From Acanthochromis polyacanthus (Eukaryota; Chordata; Actinopteri; Pomacentridae): a DNA stretch of 64,000 nucleotides. Shown one piece after another: positions 12,099 to 22,301 of the stretch. The stretch's first letter is position 1; every line of letters starts with the position of its first letter. Below the pieces are notes generated by a model, which made no database searches, was not told where the DNA came from, and worked only from the letters and a program-made list of their open reading frames with translations. The DNA lies in NCBI RefSeq assembly GCF_021347895.1, contig NC_067135.1, positions 23,075,847 to 23,139,846 on the forward strand, in the 5' to 3' direction. The translations under genes and the position numbers were made by a program.

Positions 12099-12581
12099 TC
12101 AGCCGCTGCCGACGAATGCTTGAAGCACCAGGGCAAGAACGGACAGAGCGACGAAGTTAGTGAAGTGGATCAGGTTTTCACCGGCACAAAATGCACTTGG
12201 GAAGTTAGGGTCGCAGGGTCTGGGACGGAAAGGGGGGTAGTCGGTTGTGAATGGTGGGTAGGTGAAGGGTGGGTAGAAGGTGAAGTGTGGACCTCTGGTG
12301 GGGAAGGGTGGGTAGGTGTCATTGAAGGGTGGGTAAGGGGTGGAGAATGGCGGCGGTGAGTGGCAAGTGAAGTTTAAGTCACTGTTGTTGCCTGTGGACA
12401 TGAAGGTGACGAAGCGCGGTCTCATGCCGGTGACGGTGTAGTTGATCCATCGGTGGTAGCGGGACACGCGGGTGTAAACGCCAGGACTCCTAAGCTGGGC
12501 GCAGCCAACGGCCCAACTCGCAACTCCACTCTGGACGAAGACGGAACCATTATTGGACATCAGCGGCCCTCCAGAGTCTCC
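12099..12581 (-). CDS. Protease exon 5: catalytic Ser, YPPF linker and C-terminal anchor signal
   Basis: Begins at GGAGACTCTGGAGGG (GDSGGP) directly after an AG acceptor and ends at TGA (12099-12101). It encodes the end of the S1 fold (SGVASWAVGC, SPGVYTRVSRYHRWI), a family-like extension (RPRFVTFMSTG), a Pro/Phe/Tyr-rich linker with five YPPF motifs and a hydrophobic C-terminus (NFVALSVLALVLQAFVG). The expected Gly216 after Ser-Trp is Ala224. A G-rich plus-strand frame over the same bases is only a shadow of the linker. Confidence 0.93.
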   Translation of the reverse strand, partial: GDSGGPLMSNNGSVFVQSGVASWAVGCAQLRSPGVYTRVSRYHRWINYTVTGMRPRFVTFMSTGNNSDLNFTCHSPPPFSTPYPPFNDTYPPFPTRGPHFTFYPPFTYPPFTTDYPPFRPRPCDPNFPSAFCAGENLIHFTNFVALSVLALVLQAFVGSG

Positions 12582-15500
12582 CTGTCACAATACATTCACA
12601 GTGGTTGTCAGTACGTAGGGGTTCTTGAAATCACTAAGTCTGCAGTTTAGGGTGCAAATTATGCAGTTTAAAATGTTTCGGCATTGGTTTTACACATTCA
12701 TACTGTTCTCCGTGTGACAGTTGTGATGAATCTTGACCTGAAGTTTGACTTGGTAAAATTAGATCACAGATCCAACCTGCTGAGGCATGAATCTCATTTG
12801 ATGCACTGGAAATACATATGTGAACAACAAACTGAGAGGCTATTTGCATATCTGACTGGGAGGCATCAGAAGACTTCTATCAGATACCTGAACCACCAAA
12901 CCGTCGATGAGTGTTCAATCTGGTTAGCCTAGTTTAGCGTCAGGATGAAGAAAAGTGTTTTTAATGCAATCTCACTCAATGACCTGTAGATATCTGTGGA
13001 ATGACACGCTGTATGCTCTTTAGAAGCCAATCTAGCTGATTGACCTGTTGCTCCAATAAGCACAGTCTGTTTGTGACATGACCAGAAATTGTGAAATTTA
13101 ATTTTATGCATCTCTCCAGCTGCAGTAATTTAATTTCAGAAATTATTTGTGCCAAGCTAATGCTGCTTTGCACAATTCAAAGTGGTGAACTTGAGTCCAT
13201 TTAATAAAAAAGCTGTCAGTAACTCGTTCTGCTGGTTTCCTCGCTCTCCTCCACGCAAAGAAGTCAACAAGGCATTCCATAACAATAAGGAAGTAGTGGT
13301 CACCTGACATGAGTCCCTCCGTCCAGCGCAGATCATATTCTTTGTGATGTTTTGAAAGCGGTGGTAGCATTGGCACTGTTTGTTTCCGATGATCGGTATG
13401 TTCGCCTCCTGCAGAGGGCCGCCTGTGGTATTGAAAAAGTCTAATCGGGGAGATTTCAAAGCAATTTGTCACAAATTCAGCAGCAGTATTGAACATATAA
13501 ATGAGCATTTTGTAGCTTACCAGTGATGCCATAACCAGTGACCCAGCTGCTGGTCCCGTTGTAGAAAGTGCTGTTAGCGGCGGCCAAGTAGACGGGCTGA
13601 ATGTAGGTGGTAATGGTCACTGGAGATGACAGCTTCAGCAGACAGATGTCGTCCTCGAATGTTGTTGAGTTGTAGAAGGGATAGCAAACGATGTCGGCAA
13701 GTCTCCGAATGACTTCACCGGGGTTGGAACCCGACAGATTCTGGAGTCCCAGATGGACCACTGTGGTGTTGAGGTCCTTACTTGAAGACAAAAATGATTG
13801 AACGTGCAAATAAATCAACATTCTTTGCAGGCAAAGTGAATTGGTATCCATTAACAGATATTTTCTTGCGTTCTTTTTACTATTACTGTGATCTAACATT
13901 AATTAATGAGCTTTGCAGACACTGTCAGTTGGATTTTCTTACCTTTAAACAGACTTGCTGTTTAGGTTTTTATGCTAAGTTAAGCTAACCAGCTACTTAC
14001 TGTTCACATTTAACACACAGAATTCACTATAACACCAACCGGAAATAGGTAAGTAACTGTGACTGAGATATTTAGCATCTTTACCTGCAACACAGCTCGG
14101 AGGAAAAGTCTAATGAAATGACATTTAATTTCCAGTTTCCTGTACAACTTCTACAGTGCTCTGGCCTGTGAGGCATCAAGCTATCGCTAACGCTAGCAGC
14201 TTCATTATGAAGGTTATTGTAGTGACATCGAAAAGAAAAGTAATCCGTCATGTCTTCAGCTCCATCAGTCAGTTTGTCCTCTTGGTCAGCAGTAGGGTTG
14301 AAACCTTTCAGAAACGAAAATAAAGGACACCCACCACGACTCCTCGGATCCACAGTTCAGTAAAATTGAAAAGACATTCACAGATTCAGACTTCCGGCAT
14401 CAATAACTCATTAGACATACATTGTTAAAACATAAACGATGCCTCTTTCCCATCGTTGTAAGGCAGACAATATGCTACAAGCCCAGTTTTATCAAAGTAG
14501 CTGTCTTTCAAGCTGCAGGAATAACACTGGTATCAACTGGAGCCAGCTGAAGGCTGCAGTGATTCTGGTGACACTACAGTGTATTAGAGTGAGGTTATTG
14601 AATATTTGTGTCTCTCTTCGCTGTTGCAGCAGTTTTGCAATTTGCAGGCGGTCCCTGTTCACAGCCGGCTGCTAATAGACACCAATGTTATTTCTGCAAC
14701 TTGAAAGACAGCTACTTTTGATAAAACTGGGCTTGTAGCACAACATCTGCCTTACAACGATGGGAAAGAGGCATCGTTTATGTTTTGACAACCTATATCT
14801 AATGAGTTATTGATGCTGGAAGTTTGAATCTGTGAATATCTTTCCAACTTTACCAAACGCAGGGCCACAACCACCCAAGGAGTGGTATATTTAAGTTTGA
14901 AAAAAGCATTTAGTCATACTTAAAGCTTTAAGTGCTTTATTAACAATTCAATTCAATTTTATTTATATAGCGTCAATTACAGTCAAATCGTCTCAAGACG
15001 CTTTACAGAACCCATATGCCTGACCCCCAGAGCAAGCCCAAAGGCGACAGTGGCAAGGAAAACACCTTTTTAACAGGGAAAAAACCTCGAGCAGAACCCG
15101 GCTCTATATAGGGGGGACCCATCTGCCTGCTGGCCGGGCGGGTTGAGAAGGACAGAGGAGGGCAAGGGGGAGGGATGGGAGAAGAGGGAGGGGTGGGAAA
15201 GCAAACTAAGAGTTTGGTATTGTTTTATGATCACAGGTTCTGTCTAAAAAGATGTGGCATCATTTTAAACAGTGAAACCATACTAATAAAATGTAATGAC
15301 CAACCAGTGTGTAATACTGGATTCTGCAAAAACTGAATGCAGAATACTGGACAAAGAAATTCTCTACAGATATTTTTCCCATTTAAATATTTTCTTAACA
15401 CAATGAATGTATTAACTTATTTATGTGTGTATGAATGTATTTACTGACTTATTTATTTAGTACCGTTAACATATCAGAGTTCTGAATGAGTTTTTCTTTA

Positions 15501-18500
15501 GATAGGCAAAGGCCATTTATTGATCACATATAAGCTATTAAATAAATATTTGAAAAAATAAAAATAATTTGAAATACTATTAAACAACTTATGCATTTAT
15601 TGAGTCACTAAAATACTGTAGAGTCTACGGCCACATTAGTCTGACTATAATCATCCTCTGGTAAATTCACAACCATGTACTGATGTCTCTTACCAAAGGG
15701 ACTTAAGGAGATGATTAGATGATGATAAACTGTGACCTGCTCGTTGGGTTCTCTCTGTTCTCATGTTTCTTACATGTTGGTCTCCTGATGCTGCCTTACT
15801 TCAGCTAGTCTATGAGCAACAGAAAACACAGTTTGCCCTGTACCTATTGCCAGGGTTCCAGTCTTCCCACTCACGCCTGTGCTTTTGAAAACGTTTTTGC
15901 TTCTTTGGACGTGGTGGAGTTTCGGGTGTAGACATTTTTAAACATGCGGGAGCAGCAGCATCTGTAACCAGGAAACCCGCGGCAGAACCGGCAAACAGAC
16001 CTGCTGGACCTCGCATTGGGTCCTCGCTACATGGGTCTAAGGAAGATGAAACTGGCTGCCCTTAATATTTCCTGTGTTTTATTTTGTTTATTATGCAGTT
16101 TTGATGTGTGTGTGACAGACGTGTATGGGACATTTATGAAAATACGGAACAATTAGCATCCCGTATTGAATCAATAAGGGACGCTACAATTAATTGTCAA
16201 ATAAAGGACGATTCCGTATTTTAAGGGACGGGTGGCAAGCCGAGTCAGCAGTAACAGCTAGCTAAACATCTAGCTTCTACTGCTGAGAAAAACCTAACAT
16301 TAGCATGGATTAGCAACCTTGTTACTGTGATTAGAGTGGGGCTAGCAAACATCAAATAAAACATGGAATAAGAATGGTACCAATGATGTGTAAGCTGAGC
16401 CAGTCAAACCTTTGATAATTTATTACCTATTATTGATGAATATGTAACAAAATATTTGAAAAATTAACCCTCTCTTTTACAATTCTTTAAGCGCAAATAT
16501 CTTCCATTTCTGGAATGACTCTTTTGCTTTTGTGTTTTTCCTAGAATGTTCTGGGTGTGTTAGGTATCTGTCGCTGGTGGAATGTCGTGTTGTGACAGGA
16601 ATTGATGCGTAGGAGGGAATTTGTTTGACCTTTAAGAACTTGTTGCCAGAGCAAAACAAATGAAGAGGTGAAGTTCATTGCAGTGCGTGCAGTTAAAGTT
16701 ATGTGGGGCATTTTATCGCCAACATCGCTCGACCACTCACAGTGTGATACAGTGTGCGGCTGTCAGTATCCACTCGTTGCTGATTAGAGAGCCACTGCAG
16801 GAAACGTTGCCGGAAATGTTGAGAGCGGCATGCCACGACCAGCTCCCTGGAGCTGCAGTTTGACCTCCTATGGTTCTGGTATTGAGCGGATGACTGCCAT
16901 ACGCTGACAAAAGAGAAGTAGACGATGAGCAAATATGGAGAGAATACGCAACAAGTTCTCATATATCAGCTGTACAAAAAGGTACCTGCTCCACCCAGAT
17001 TTAAGTAAACTGAAGCACTTAGTAAATGCTCAAAGTAAAAATATTAGTCCCTTTATTTAGCTGTCGGATCCAGGAACAATGCTCATGTTTAAAGTGAAAT
17101 CTAACACCAAATTCTTGAGCTTTACAGAAAAATGTCCATGCTGTCTGGTGAACTTGTAGATGTTTCCAGCATGAACTTGTTGGATTTAATTCAAATAAAA
17201 TGTTATGGAACATCATATTTTAGATATTTTTAATTACTGGCAGTATTTCCCGGAACATACTGGTTTAAATAGTCTTGCTTTAACGTATTAGTCACTAGTC
17301 ATTTGCACTACCGTCAATAAGTTTGGGGTCACCCAGACAATATCATGTTTTCCATGAAAAATGGGTTTTTTAGTCATTATTTAGCCTTTCAGTACTATTA
17401 GCTAACACAAGGTACCTAAGTACTTAAGTGTTCTTAGTGAGCTCTAACTTTTGAATGGCACGGTATTAAAGAATTTAAGTTTCTCGAAATGAATGAAAAT
17501 TACTGTACTTTAGCTAAAGTTGATATTGTTAGTTAAAGTGGCTCTGTATTAATTAAAGTTGATCTAAATGAGCTTCAGTTGTTCTAAAGGAGTTAAAGTT
17601 GCTCTATATTAGTTAAGGCAGTAGTAATGTACATGCATCAGTCCGGTGCGATATAGTTTTGTATACATTTTGTAGTATTTCTGATGAGTTGAAGCTGCTT
17701 CATCTGATTTGAAATTTAAAAAAATCTGGATAGCTGTGTGTAGATACACATAAATGTATGATCTTAGCATTTCTTTTATTCGAGCTGCTCTTTTTTTTTT
17801 TTTTGATTCTGTGTCATAAAATGTGCAGCTTAAAATCCATAAATGAGATGTTGGCAGTCTTACAGTGCAGCATACAGATTGAAAAGTGTTTTTATAATTC
17901 GTTTACAGTGTCTATTTTATTCACTATTGTCACATCACTCTGACGGATGCTGACAAATGAATGTGGCAGAAATCCAACTTAGATAACACAATACATTGCC
18001 ACACCTTGTGCTAACATGTTAACAGACGCATAATAGAAAAAAGACACAAGAGCAGAAAGTATCATTGCTGAAACATGAAACCTGTGTGATGGAAGGAAAA
18101 CAAAGCTTCGTAATTGCTCTTCAGTGCTTACCAGGTGGCTGTGAATGACAACCTGAAACATAGAACGGAGACAAAGAATAAACAAATAGATCCCAATAAC
18201 AATTCAGACTGTGCTAATGGTGACTTCTGGTGAAACCTCCTCAGTAAATCGGCCAACAACGGTCAACAAGTACTTCAAAGTCACCTCTGATACTGATGAT
18301 GTAAACTCTTAGGAAATTTTCTATAACATGAACAAGTTTAACATTTTAACAGCCGTTTCTAATCCATTCTTGTGATCAGCTGTGATGTAAAGTGATGTTG
18401 GACTCCCAGAATGCTTTGAGAGCAGGCAGACCTCGTATTTTATGGTTTCAGCTGCTTGCAAATAGTGTTTCAGTCATTGTATTTAATCATTACAATCATG

Positions 18501-19756
18501 TCCCTTACCAACATTAAAAATATGTGGATAAAACTAATGAAAAAGTCATATTTTAACATCTATTTCCATTGTTTTGCACTCTTTTCTGTTTTGGACTTCA
18601 CATGGGAGTCATTAATGTCATGGATGTAGCTGCACCAAATGGAAATGGAGAGCCCCGAAACACCAATTAGAGACATAAAATTAACAACAAATGACTTAAC
18701 AGCTGTTATCTGTATGAGAAAAAATCGTCACCTGAAATTTCATGATCATGAAAGTCTTAATTGTAGCTTTGTTATTTAAAATTGCATCATTATAATCTAA
18801 AAATGCATAAATATACACTACTGTCCAAAAGTTTGGGGTCAGCCAGAGAATTTCATGTTTTCCATAAAAACTCACACTTTTATTCATGTGCTAACATAAC
18901 TGCACAAGGGTTTTCTAATCATCAATCAGCCTTTCAACACCATTAGCTAACACAGTGTAGCATTAGAACACAGGAGTGATGGTTGCTGGAAATGTTCCTC
19001 TGTACCCCTATGGAGATATTCCATAAAAATCAGCCGTTTTCAGCTGGAATAGTCATTTACCACATTAACAATGTCTAGACTGGATTTATGATTCATTTAA
19101 TGTCATCTGCATCAAAAAAAATCTGCTCATCTTTAAAAAAATAAGGACAGTATTAAGTGACCCAAGCTTTTGAACAGTAGTGTATAATATACACATATTG
19201 CTTGTTAATATTCATGCAGTCCACAAATGTTCTGTCCTTTTGGTACAAAGTGTGACCAAAGTTTGCCGGAATTTTTTTTTTTTTTTTCACTTGACATTGC
19301 AAAAATTGTAGAACTTCACTCAAAACAAATGTCTGTACTCTCTAAATATGATAAACCGGGATCCTAGTTTTTGTACAGTGCAAAATGTACAAAGTGTGAA
19401 ATGTAACAGATTTCACACTTTGTACACTTTGTGCAACAATTGATTCATTTTGATCACATTATAGAATCCGTAAGTGTACTTTCACCTATAGGTATTTGCA
19501 AAAATTACACATACACATGAATTTGAGCATTTTTCTGTTGTAAAAATTGCGGGATTGCATACTATACTGTATTCATATCATTCCCTTTACGGCAACCTAG
19601 TGGATAATGTTAAATAAATGTTAAATTGTACTTCTAGGTAATCTTCCAACTTCGATTCAAGCTCACAAAAATTTAAAGTTTGCAAAGAAGAGCCTCACCT
19701 TTGCAGAAGACAAAGATCACCACGGTGACCCCCCACACAACCTGCTGAAGACCCAT
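12099..19756 (-). CDS. Trypsin-like serine protease, predicted GPI-anchored, five exons
   Basis: Predicted product is 360 residues from 19756-19699, 16903-16741, 13780-13521, 13422-13304 and 12581-12099. All introns are GT-AG and the phases fit (1, 2, 1, 0). Residues 1-19 form a signal peptide and 20-29 a propeptide ending N-T-R, followed by the S1 domain. The triad is His70 (TAAHC), Asp118 (DDICLL) and Ser203 (GDSGGP). Asp197, six residues before Ser203, predicts cleavage after Arg/Lys. Residues 282-318 hold five YPPF motifs and 339-357 are a hydrophobic tail suited to GPI attachment. About 13 N-glycosylation sequons are present. It resembles fish prostasin/testisin/PRSS27-like secreted or anchored proteases. 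Oddities: the mature N-terminus is T-I-G-G; Cys1 and Cys122 (chymotrypsin numbering) are both Tyr; Gly216 is Ala; Gly43 is Ser. The orthologue is not certain, so no symbol is given. Confidence 0.9.
13304..13422 (-). CDS. Protease exon 4: S1-pocket entry
   Basis: 119 nt with acceptor AATACCACAG and donor GTGACC, phase 1 in and phase 0 out. It encodes LQEANIPIIGN, QCQCYHR, NMICAG and RRDSCQ. Asp197 (chymotrypsin position 189) is the base of the S1 pocket. The intron falls directly before the GDSGGP codons, as is common in this protease family. Compared with related fish proteases as I know them, the loops before LQE and between ICAG and DSC are several residues short. Confidence 0.92.
13521..13780 (-). 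CDS. Protease exon 3: catalytic Asp region
   Basis: The acceptor follows a T-rich tract (TTTTTGTCTTCAAG) and the donor is GTAAGC. The 86 whole codons carry TTVVHLGLQN, FEDDICLLKLSSPV, QPVYLAAANSTF and SSWVTGYG, a clear S1 middle segment. Asp118 is the catalytic Asp. Tyr138 stands where Cys122 is expected. Two extra cysteines (106 and 120) are not usual for the family. Five N-X-S/T sequons fall in this exon. Confidence 0.92.
14262..14292. repeat. Left flank of an older repeat broken by the hAT insertion (rest at 16244-16495)
   Basis: TCCATCAGTCAGTTTGTCC, CTCTTGGTCAGCAG and, after the insertion, TAACAGCTAGCTAAACATCT form one repeat that is present uninterrupted and inverted at about 60455-60708. 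The uninterrupted copy serves as the empty site for the insertion at 14293-16243. Confidence 0.8.
14370..14846. repeat. Inverted repeat with about 165-nt arms
   Basis: The left arm (14370-14534) includes AAACGATGCCTCTTTCCCAT and AAGCCCAGTTTTATCAAAG. The right arm (14678-14846) has the reverse complements, with a spacer of about 140 bp. It lies wholly inside the hAT insertion and may be a separate fold-back insertion or part of the element. Confidence 0.75.
14946..15190. repeat. Fish retroelement-type repeat with TTTATATAGCG head
   Basis: ATTTTATTTATATAGCGTC, CAAGACGCTTTACAGAACCC and GAGCAGAACCCGGCTCTATA in this order belong to a repeat very common in fish, nested here in the hAT element. I do not assign a family name. 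The GC-rich, purine-rich end (about 15130-15200) stands out from its surroundings. Confidence 0.6.
15810..15935 (-). pseudogene. Possible N-terminal remnant of a hAT transposase (BED-like)
   Basis: A Met-initiated frame starting at 15935 reads MSTPETPPRPKKQKRFQKH, then REWED, then RANCVFC, and stops soon after. Basic residues, an aromatic/Trp stretch and a C-x-x-C resemble the start of hAT proteins, where a BED-type zinc finger binds DNA. The rest of the transposase is missing. The position inside an insertion with hAT-style ends supports the reading, but the similarity is from memory and short. Confidence 0.35.
16252..16495. repeat. Right part of the older repeat (copy at 60.4-60.7 kb)
   Basis: Shared words with the inverted copy include TTAGCATGGATTAGCAACC, TTACTGTGATTAGAGT, AAAACATGGAATAA and TACCTATTATTGATGAATAT. 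The final stretch CTCTCTTTTACAATTCT, however, is in the same orientation in both copies while the rest is inverted, so one copy has been rearranged or the motif is terminal in both directions. Confidence 0.7.
16741..16903 (-). CDS. Protease exon 2: propeptide, activation site and catalytic His
   Basis: The acceptor is TTCTCTTTTGTCAG and the donor GTGAGT. The 163-nt exon supplies 53 whole codons, including PLNTR, TIGGQTAAPGSW, SGSLIS and EWILTAAHC. Activation should occur after Arg29, but residues 30-31 are Thr-Ile where the family has Ile-Val. The usual propeptide Cys is Tyr21, and the usual C-G-G-S is C-S-G-S. The reading frame is open only within the exon; the next codon past the donor is TGA. 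The phase (1 in, 2 out) matches both neighbours. Confidence 0.88.
17306..17465. mobile_element. Short copy of the CACTACTGTTCAAAAG MITE
   Basis: The left end CACTACCGTCAATAAGTTTGG and inverted right end CTTTTGAATGGCACGGTA are retained, with CATGTTTTCCATGAAAA and ATTAGCTAACACAA inside. At 160 bp it is internally deleted compared with the roughly 370-bp copy at 18.8 kb. It lies in protease intron 1. Confidence 0.65.
18814..19184. mobile_element. Full-length TA-flanked MITE, CACTACTGT ends
   Basis: TA-CACTACTGTCCAAAAG at the left and CTTTTGAACAGTAGTG-TA at the right form terminal inverted repeats with TA at both edges. The interior has no ORF. Other copies lie at 17.3, 32.3, 38.2 and 49.5 kb. 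TA target sites suggest a Tc1/mariner-type origin (inference). It lies in protease intron 1. Confidence 0.8.
19387..19425. repeat. Perfect 16-bp-arm hairpin
   Basis: GTACAAAGTGTGAAAT, a 7-nt loop, then ATTTCACACTTTGTAC. It lies inside protease intron 1, about 270 bp 3' of exon 1. No function is implied. Confidence 0.75.
19699..19756 (-). CDS. Protease exon 1: start and signal peptide
   Basis: ATG at 19756 opens MGLQQVV followed by a hydrophobic run ending VIFVFCK, a typical signal peptide. The exon ends after the first base of codon 20 at the donor GTGAGG (phase 1). The ATG context is GTGAAAATGG, with A at -3 and G at +4. A TATA-like box lies about 40 bp upstream. Too short to stand out as a long open frame; found by its join to exon 2. 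Confidence 0.85.
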
Positions 19757-19790
19757 TTTCACCTGCAGCCTAGCCGCCTCATCTTCAACC

Positions 19791-19797
19791 TTAAATA
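19791..19797 (-). promoter_or_regulatory. TATA-like box of the protease gene
   Basis: TATTTAA on the minus strand lies about 41 nt before the ATG at 19756. A start site 28-30 nt downstream would leave a 5' UTR of only about ten bases, as in some tightly expressed secreted-protease genes. The prediction is from position and motif only. Confidence 0.5.
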
Positions 19798-20929
19798 CCA
19801 AATTCTAAATCCTGAGCACCTCCCACAGACTCGTACACCAACTGCAACCCTCGTTACATCACTCAGCATCGCCCGGAGATAAAAAGGCAGTCGAACCTGT
19901 TTCTCTTGATGCCTGAAGTTTAGAGTCATGAACAGATACAAAAGAAGCACATGCTCCTATTGTAATATGGAGGTGAAAGAGGTGAAGCCAGATTTTCCAC
20001 ACAGGTCTGGTTCATAGCAGTGAGGAGATGGAAAGTCCAAAGTCAATAAGTGGAAAACAATCATCGTCTTAACAGCATGTACAATGCCACGGCTTTGTCA
20101 CATTATCTAGGTTATAAAAGCCACTAATACTCAGATTTTTTTACCTTCTCATCCAAAATTTGATTGATTTTTATCATGGAAATAATTTTTTCAAGGCTTG
20201 AAATGATCAGAAAACTGATCGAGTAACAAATTTACACTATCTACATTCAACAGTTGTACATTGTTTACATAGGACATTTTGCATTTTATGTATTTTTTTG
20301 TTGTTTATTTTTTTTTCTTGCACTTTTTTGCTGATTTATTTGCATTTACAGAGGCAGGAACTTTTACTCTTTCTGCTGTAGCAACCAAATATTTCTATTC
20401 CGTTCTATTTCTTCTTCTTGCAAAACTTCGTCTTGCTTTGCAGAAAAGATTGAGTCAAGCACTTAAAAATGGCTTTTGAGAAACTCATTATTAGAATTTC
20501 ATCTTACAAAATGAACCTGCTGTTGCAGTTTTACTTGCTTTGAACTCAGTAAGAAAGTTTATGATGGAAGTTTGAAACTCTTGGAAGAAAAGAAACCATC
20601 TGCCGGTTGTCATTACCTGCACCTTCTACGTGATTGACGGTGAACCATTTTGCAGTTACTCTGTAAAAAGTGATGAACCTTCTGTTCTCAAGTCTGCAGT
20701 TTTAGTGAATTGAGGTGTGGCTTCCCCTTTAGCATTATCATGTATTAATCCTGCCAGCCCAGATTCTTTCTGATGATTTAATCTTTTGATGTAGTTGGTG
20801 CACCAAAAGATTATATCATCATCAGAGTGTATGTGGAGTTTGGTTGACGGACGTCTCAAAAAGACTCAACTAGAAACATTCATGTCTTTTAATGAGTTTA
20901 ACAGCATCATAACAAATGTAGTGAAGGAG
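19798..20929. other. Upstream of the protease gene, no gene seen
   Basis: The probable promoter-proximal region followed by T-rich spacer. No open frame or family-level repeat is recognised. Any enhancer of the protease gene might lie here, but no specific site can be supported. Confidence 0.45.
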
Positions 20930-21058
20930 GAATGTCGGTGATTTTCTTGAGGTCATGGTCAGTCTATTGGTTTTTTGTATATCATGTTATCTGTCACGGC
21001 TGCTACCTTGGTAGAGATGGGACTTCCTGGTAAAATAAAGGTAAATAATAACAAGAAA
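20930..21058 (+). mobile_element. Non-LTR retrotransposon 3' tail
   Basis: The ending CTACCTTGGTAGAGATGGGA, CTTCCTGGTAAAATAAAGG, TAAATAATAA is typical of the 3' terminus of a common fish LINE (polyadenylation-like end of the GGTTAAATAAAGGTTAAATAA type). Only the tail is present, a 5'-truncated copy. Confidence 0.55.
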
Positions 21059-21429
21059 AGCACTTGGAGAGCGCAGCACTTCAACAAGACTGTTCATTCA
21101 AGCATGTGGCATTGTCAGAAATGCAGAATTTATTAGTTATTGATGATTGGAAATCACGGCAACATAGAACGTGACCATTTAATATAGATGTGCCCATATA
21201 TATGCCCGAAGCACAGAAGTGTGTTATGCATGTATGTACATTCTGTCCAGATACCGAATCACGTGACCTAAATATGTAGCCGGCGGCGGGAATTGATGGG
21301 ACTCAGAAACACCCCCACAATTTAATCAGTTGTTTCTTGTATGACTTCCAACAAAGTCCTGGTAAGTCCACAGCGGTGTAATCATGTGATCGTCAACAGA
21401 CAGCTGATGTAGTATTCACTTGTCATAGT

Positions 21430-21662
21430 TACAGTGACACTGTGCCGCTATCTTACAATGATACAGAAATCTTGAACAAATCCATGGATCCAGTCTGTAA
21501 GCCATACCACTACCAAAGTCTAATCACTTGGTCCTTGTGTCATTTCTGACCTTCTCTGAAAATTTCATCCAAATCTGTTAGTCTTTTTTTAAGTAATGTT
21601 GCTAACAGATAGACAAACCAACGGCAACCCTCACAGAACTCAGCCGCTTTCCCTGGTGGAGT
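21430..21662. repeat. Dispersed repeat related to the CCTCCGCC family
   Basis: In reverse complement it reads GGTTTGTCTATCTGTTAGCA, ACATTACTT, GATTTGGATGAAATTTTC, matching the same family as 8.4 and 63.5 kb. Its end is CCTGGTGGAGTAAT, a worn version of the family's usual GGCGGAGGTAAT. Confidence 0.5.
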
Positions 21663-22301
21663 AATGAATCTCAATTATTTTTCTCTAAGATTTAGCCTGA
21701 GCAGTCAAAGTGTCAACATCTGGAATTTTGTAAAAGAACAGCAGCTCAGACTTCCAGATTGAGGCTGTAAATCCCCTGAGAGATTCCCATAGACTGTCAG
21801 ACCAGCAAACACACACCGCTCCGTCTCAGATAGGACATTTCAGGATGTTTTTCCTATTACCTGCTTGTAATGTGTCACTTTCCTGCCATTTAAACAGCCA
21901 AACAATTCTGTTTATTTTCTGGGTTGCTTTAGGATGCGTCTGCCAGATTTATTTAATTTCCAAACTTTAAAAGCTTTAGATGTGCTTGACGCTCTATCGT
22001 GCAAAAAAAATCAATAGAATCTTATTTTATTGTGTCTATATTCAGATATTCAACAGGGAATCTCATGGTTTCCGTGTATAAAGACTATTTTTAGGGTTTT
22101 CCATTGTGTCCGCTGTCTGATAAATGACATGGAAGGTCGAGGAGGTTATGATCTCTCATTTACATGTGATTATGGTGTAATTTAATGGCCTTTTATCGCT
22201 CTGTCACACTGCTAACCAGAGCTCATGAAGATTCACAGTCATACATAATGATTTTATTCACAGAGCTGACAGAAATTACACAGGGCTGACATATTAATAT
22301 C

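Larger units (their letters stand above)
14293..16243. mobile_element. hAT-type insertion in protease intron 2, exact 8-bp target duplication
   Basis: GTCAGCAG flanks the insert on both sides (14285-14292 and 16244-16251). The ends are imperfect inverted repeats, TAGGGTTGAAACC and, inverted, TCGGCTTGCCACCC. The joined flanks match the uninterrupted copy near 60.68 kb base for base over the junction. The 1,951-bp insert contains a fold-back segment, a retroelement-tail fragment and the N-terminal remnant of a possible transposase, so it is non-autonomous. It lies within an intron and does not touch splice sites. Confidence 0.85.

Noticed and set aside
12093..12359. Plus-strand Gly/Trp-rich 88-codon frame
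   Set aside because: Antisense shadow of the YPPF linker in protease exon 5.
16699..16962. 87-codon minus-strand frame over the protease His exon
   Set aside because: Wrong frame; the true exon 2 (16903-16741) uses another frame bounded by splice sites and stopped by TGA just past the donor.
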